A DNA stretch of 6,089 nt from NCBI GenBank assembly GCA_030432505.1, contig JAUIHA010000057.1, positions 1 through 6,089 of the forward strand, written 5' to 3'. The translations under genes were made by a program, and so were the position numbers. Origin of the DNA: a bacterium. Its GTDB lineage: Bacteria > Babelota > Babeliae > Babelales > RVW-14. Numbering within the stretch: position 1 is the stretch's first letter; each line of letters opens with the position of its first letter. The notes beneath the pieces were generated by a model. That model saw nothing but the letters and a program-made list of their open reading frames with translations. It ran no database searches and had not been told where the DNA came from. Positions 6,018 to 6,089 of the stretch are shown in pieces.

Positions 6018-6089
6018 TTACCGCACTTCACCAGTTCGAGGATCTACACGATCCGCATACTCATCAAGTACACTTTGTGCTACAGGAAT
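6018..6089 (-). CDS. C-terminal end of an upstream gene, or the broken N-terminal part of the next one
   Basis: The - strand frame entering at the window edge is open for 23 codons (IPVAQSVLDEYADRVDPRTG, then EVR) and ends at TAA 6018-6020. The composition is that of ordinary protein, with charged and hydrophobic residues well mixed. The stop lies 9 bases before the ATG at 6008 and is in the same frame. Either this is the end of a separate upstream gene in a tight operon, with reinitiation at 6008, or it is part of the following gene separated by a nonsense change. Too little is visible to suggest a function. Confidence 0.5.
   Translation of the reverse strand: MPVAQSVLDEYADRVDPRTGEVR

Overview
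The window is AT-rich bacterial DNA with short gaps between genes, the standard stop codons (TAA, and TGA for the peptidase gene), and an unusually high share of envelope-targeted proteins. Two proteins carry lipoprotein signal peptides and one carries an ordinary Sec signal peptide, which points to a didermic, Gram-negative-type cell. The one recognisable enzyme is an M3 (thimet-oligopeptidase-like) zinc metallopeptidase; the other proteins belong to no family I can name. Such a mix of familiar housekeeping folds and unrecognised secreted proteins would fit a poorly characterised, possibly host-associated lineage such as the Dependentiae (TM6/Babeliae). That placement is an impression, not something the sequence proves.

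Layout. On the + strand, positions 1-546 hold the C-terminal 181 residues of an unrecognised protein whose start lies outside the window. After 43 bases comes a 98-residue lipoprotein (590-886) whose mature part is more than half Lys/Arg. A strong intrinsic hairpin terminator (893-920) closes this + strand unit and lies exactly between two converging transcription units.

Everything from 924 to the right-hand end is on the - strand and reads right to left: the last 23 codons of an upstream frame (6018-6089), an acidic cytoplasmic-looking protein (4917-6008), an exported protein with a very basic N-terminus and a very acidic segment (3131-4894), and the lipoprotein M3 peptidase (924-3053). The first three are packed with 9- and 22-base gaps and look like one operon. 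The peptidase follows after a 77-base AT-rich gap that may hold its own weak promoter. The left-most - strand fragment is in the same frame as the gene after it, separated only by one TAA, so the two may be one broken or miscalled gene.

How the genes may work together. The peptidase would trim short peptides, at the cell envelope if its lipoprotein signal is real. The operon pair 4917-6008 / 3131-4894 is of unknown function, but strong charge segregation suggests electrostatic contacts. I see no RNA genes, mobile elements, CRISPR arrays or long repeats, and no gene-free stretch over 300 bases. No defined new biological system is demonstrated here; the best candidates for novelty are the three charge-extreme proteins of unknown family.
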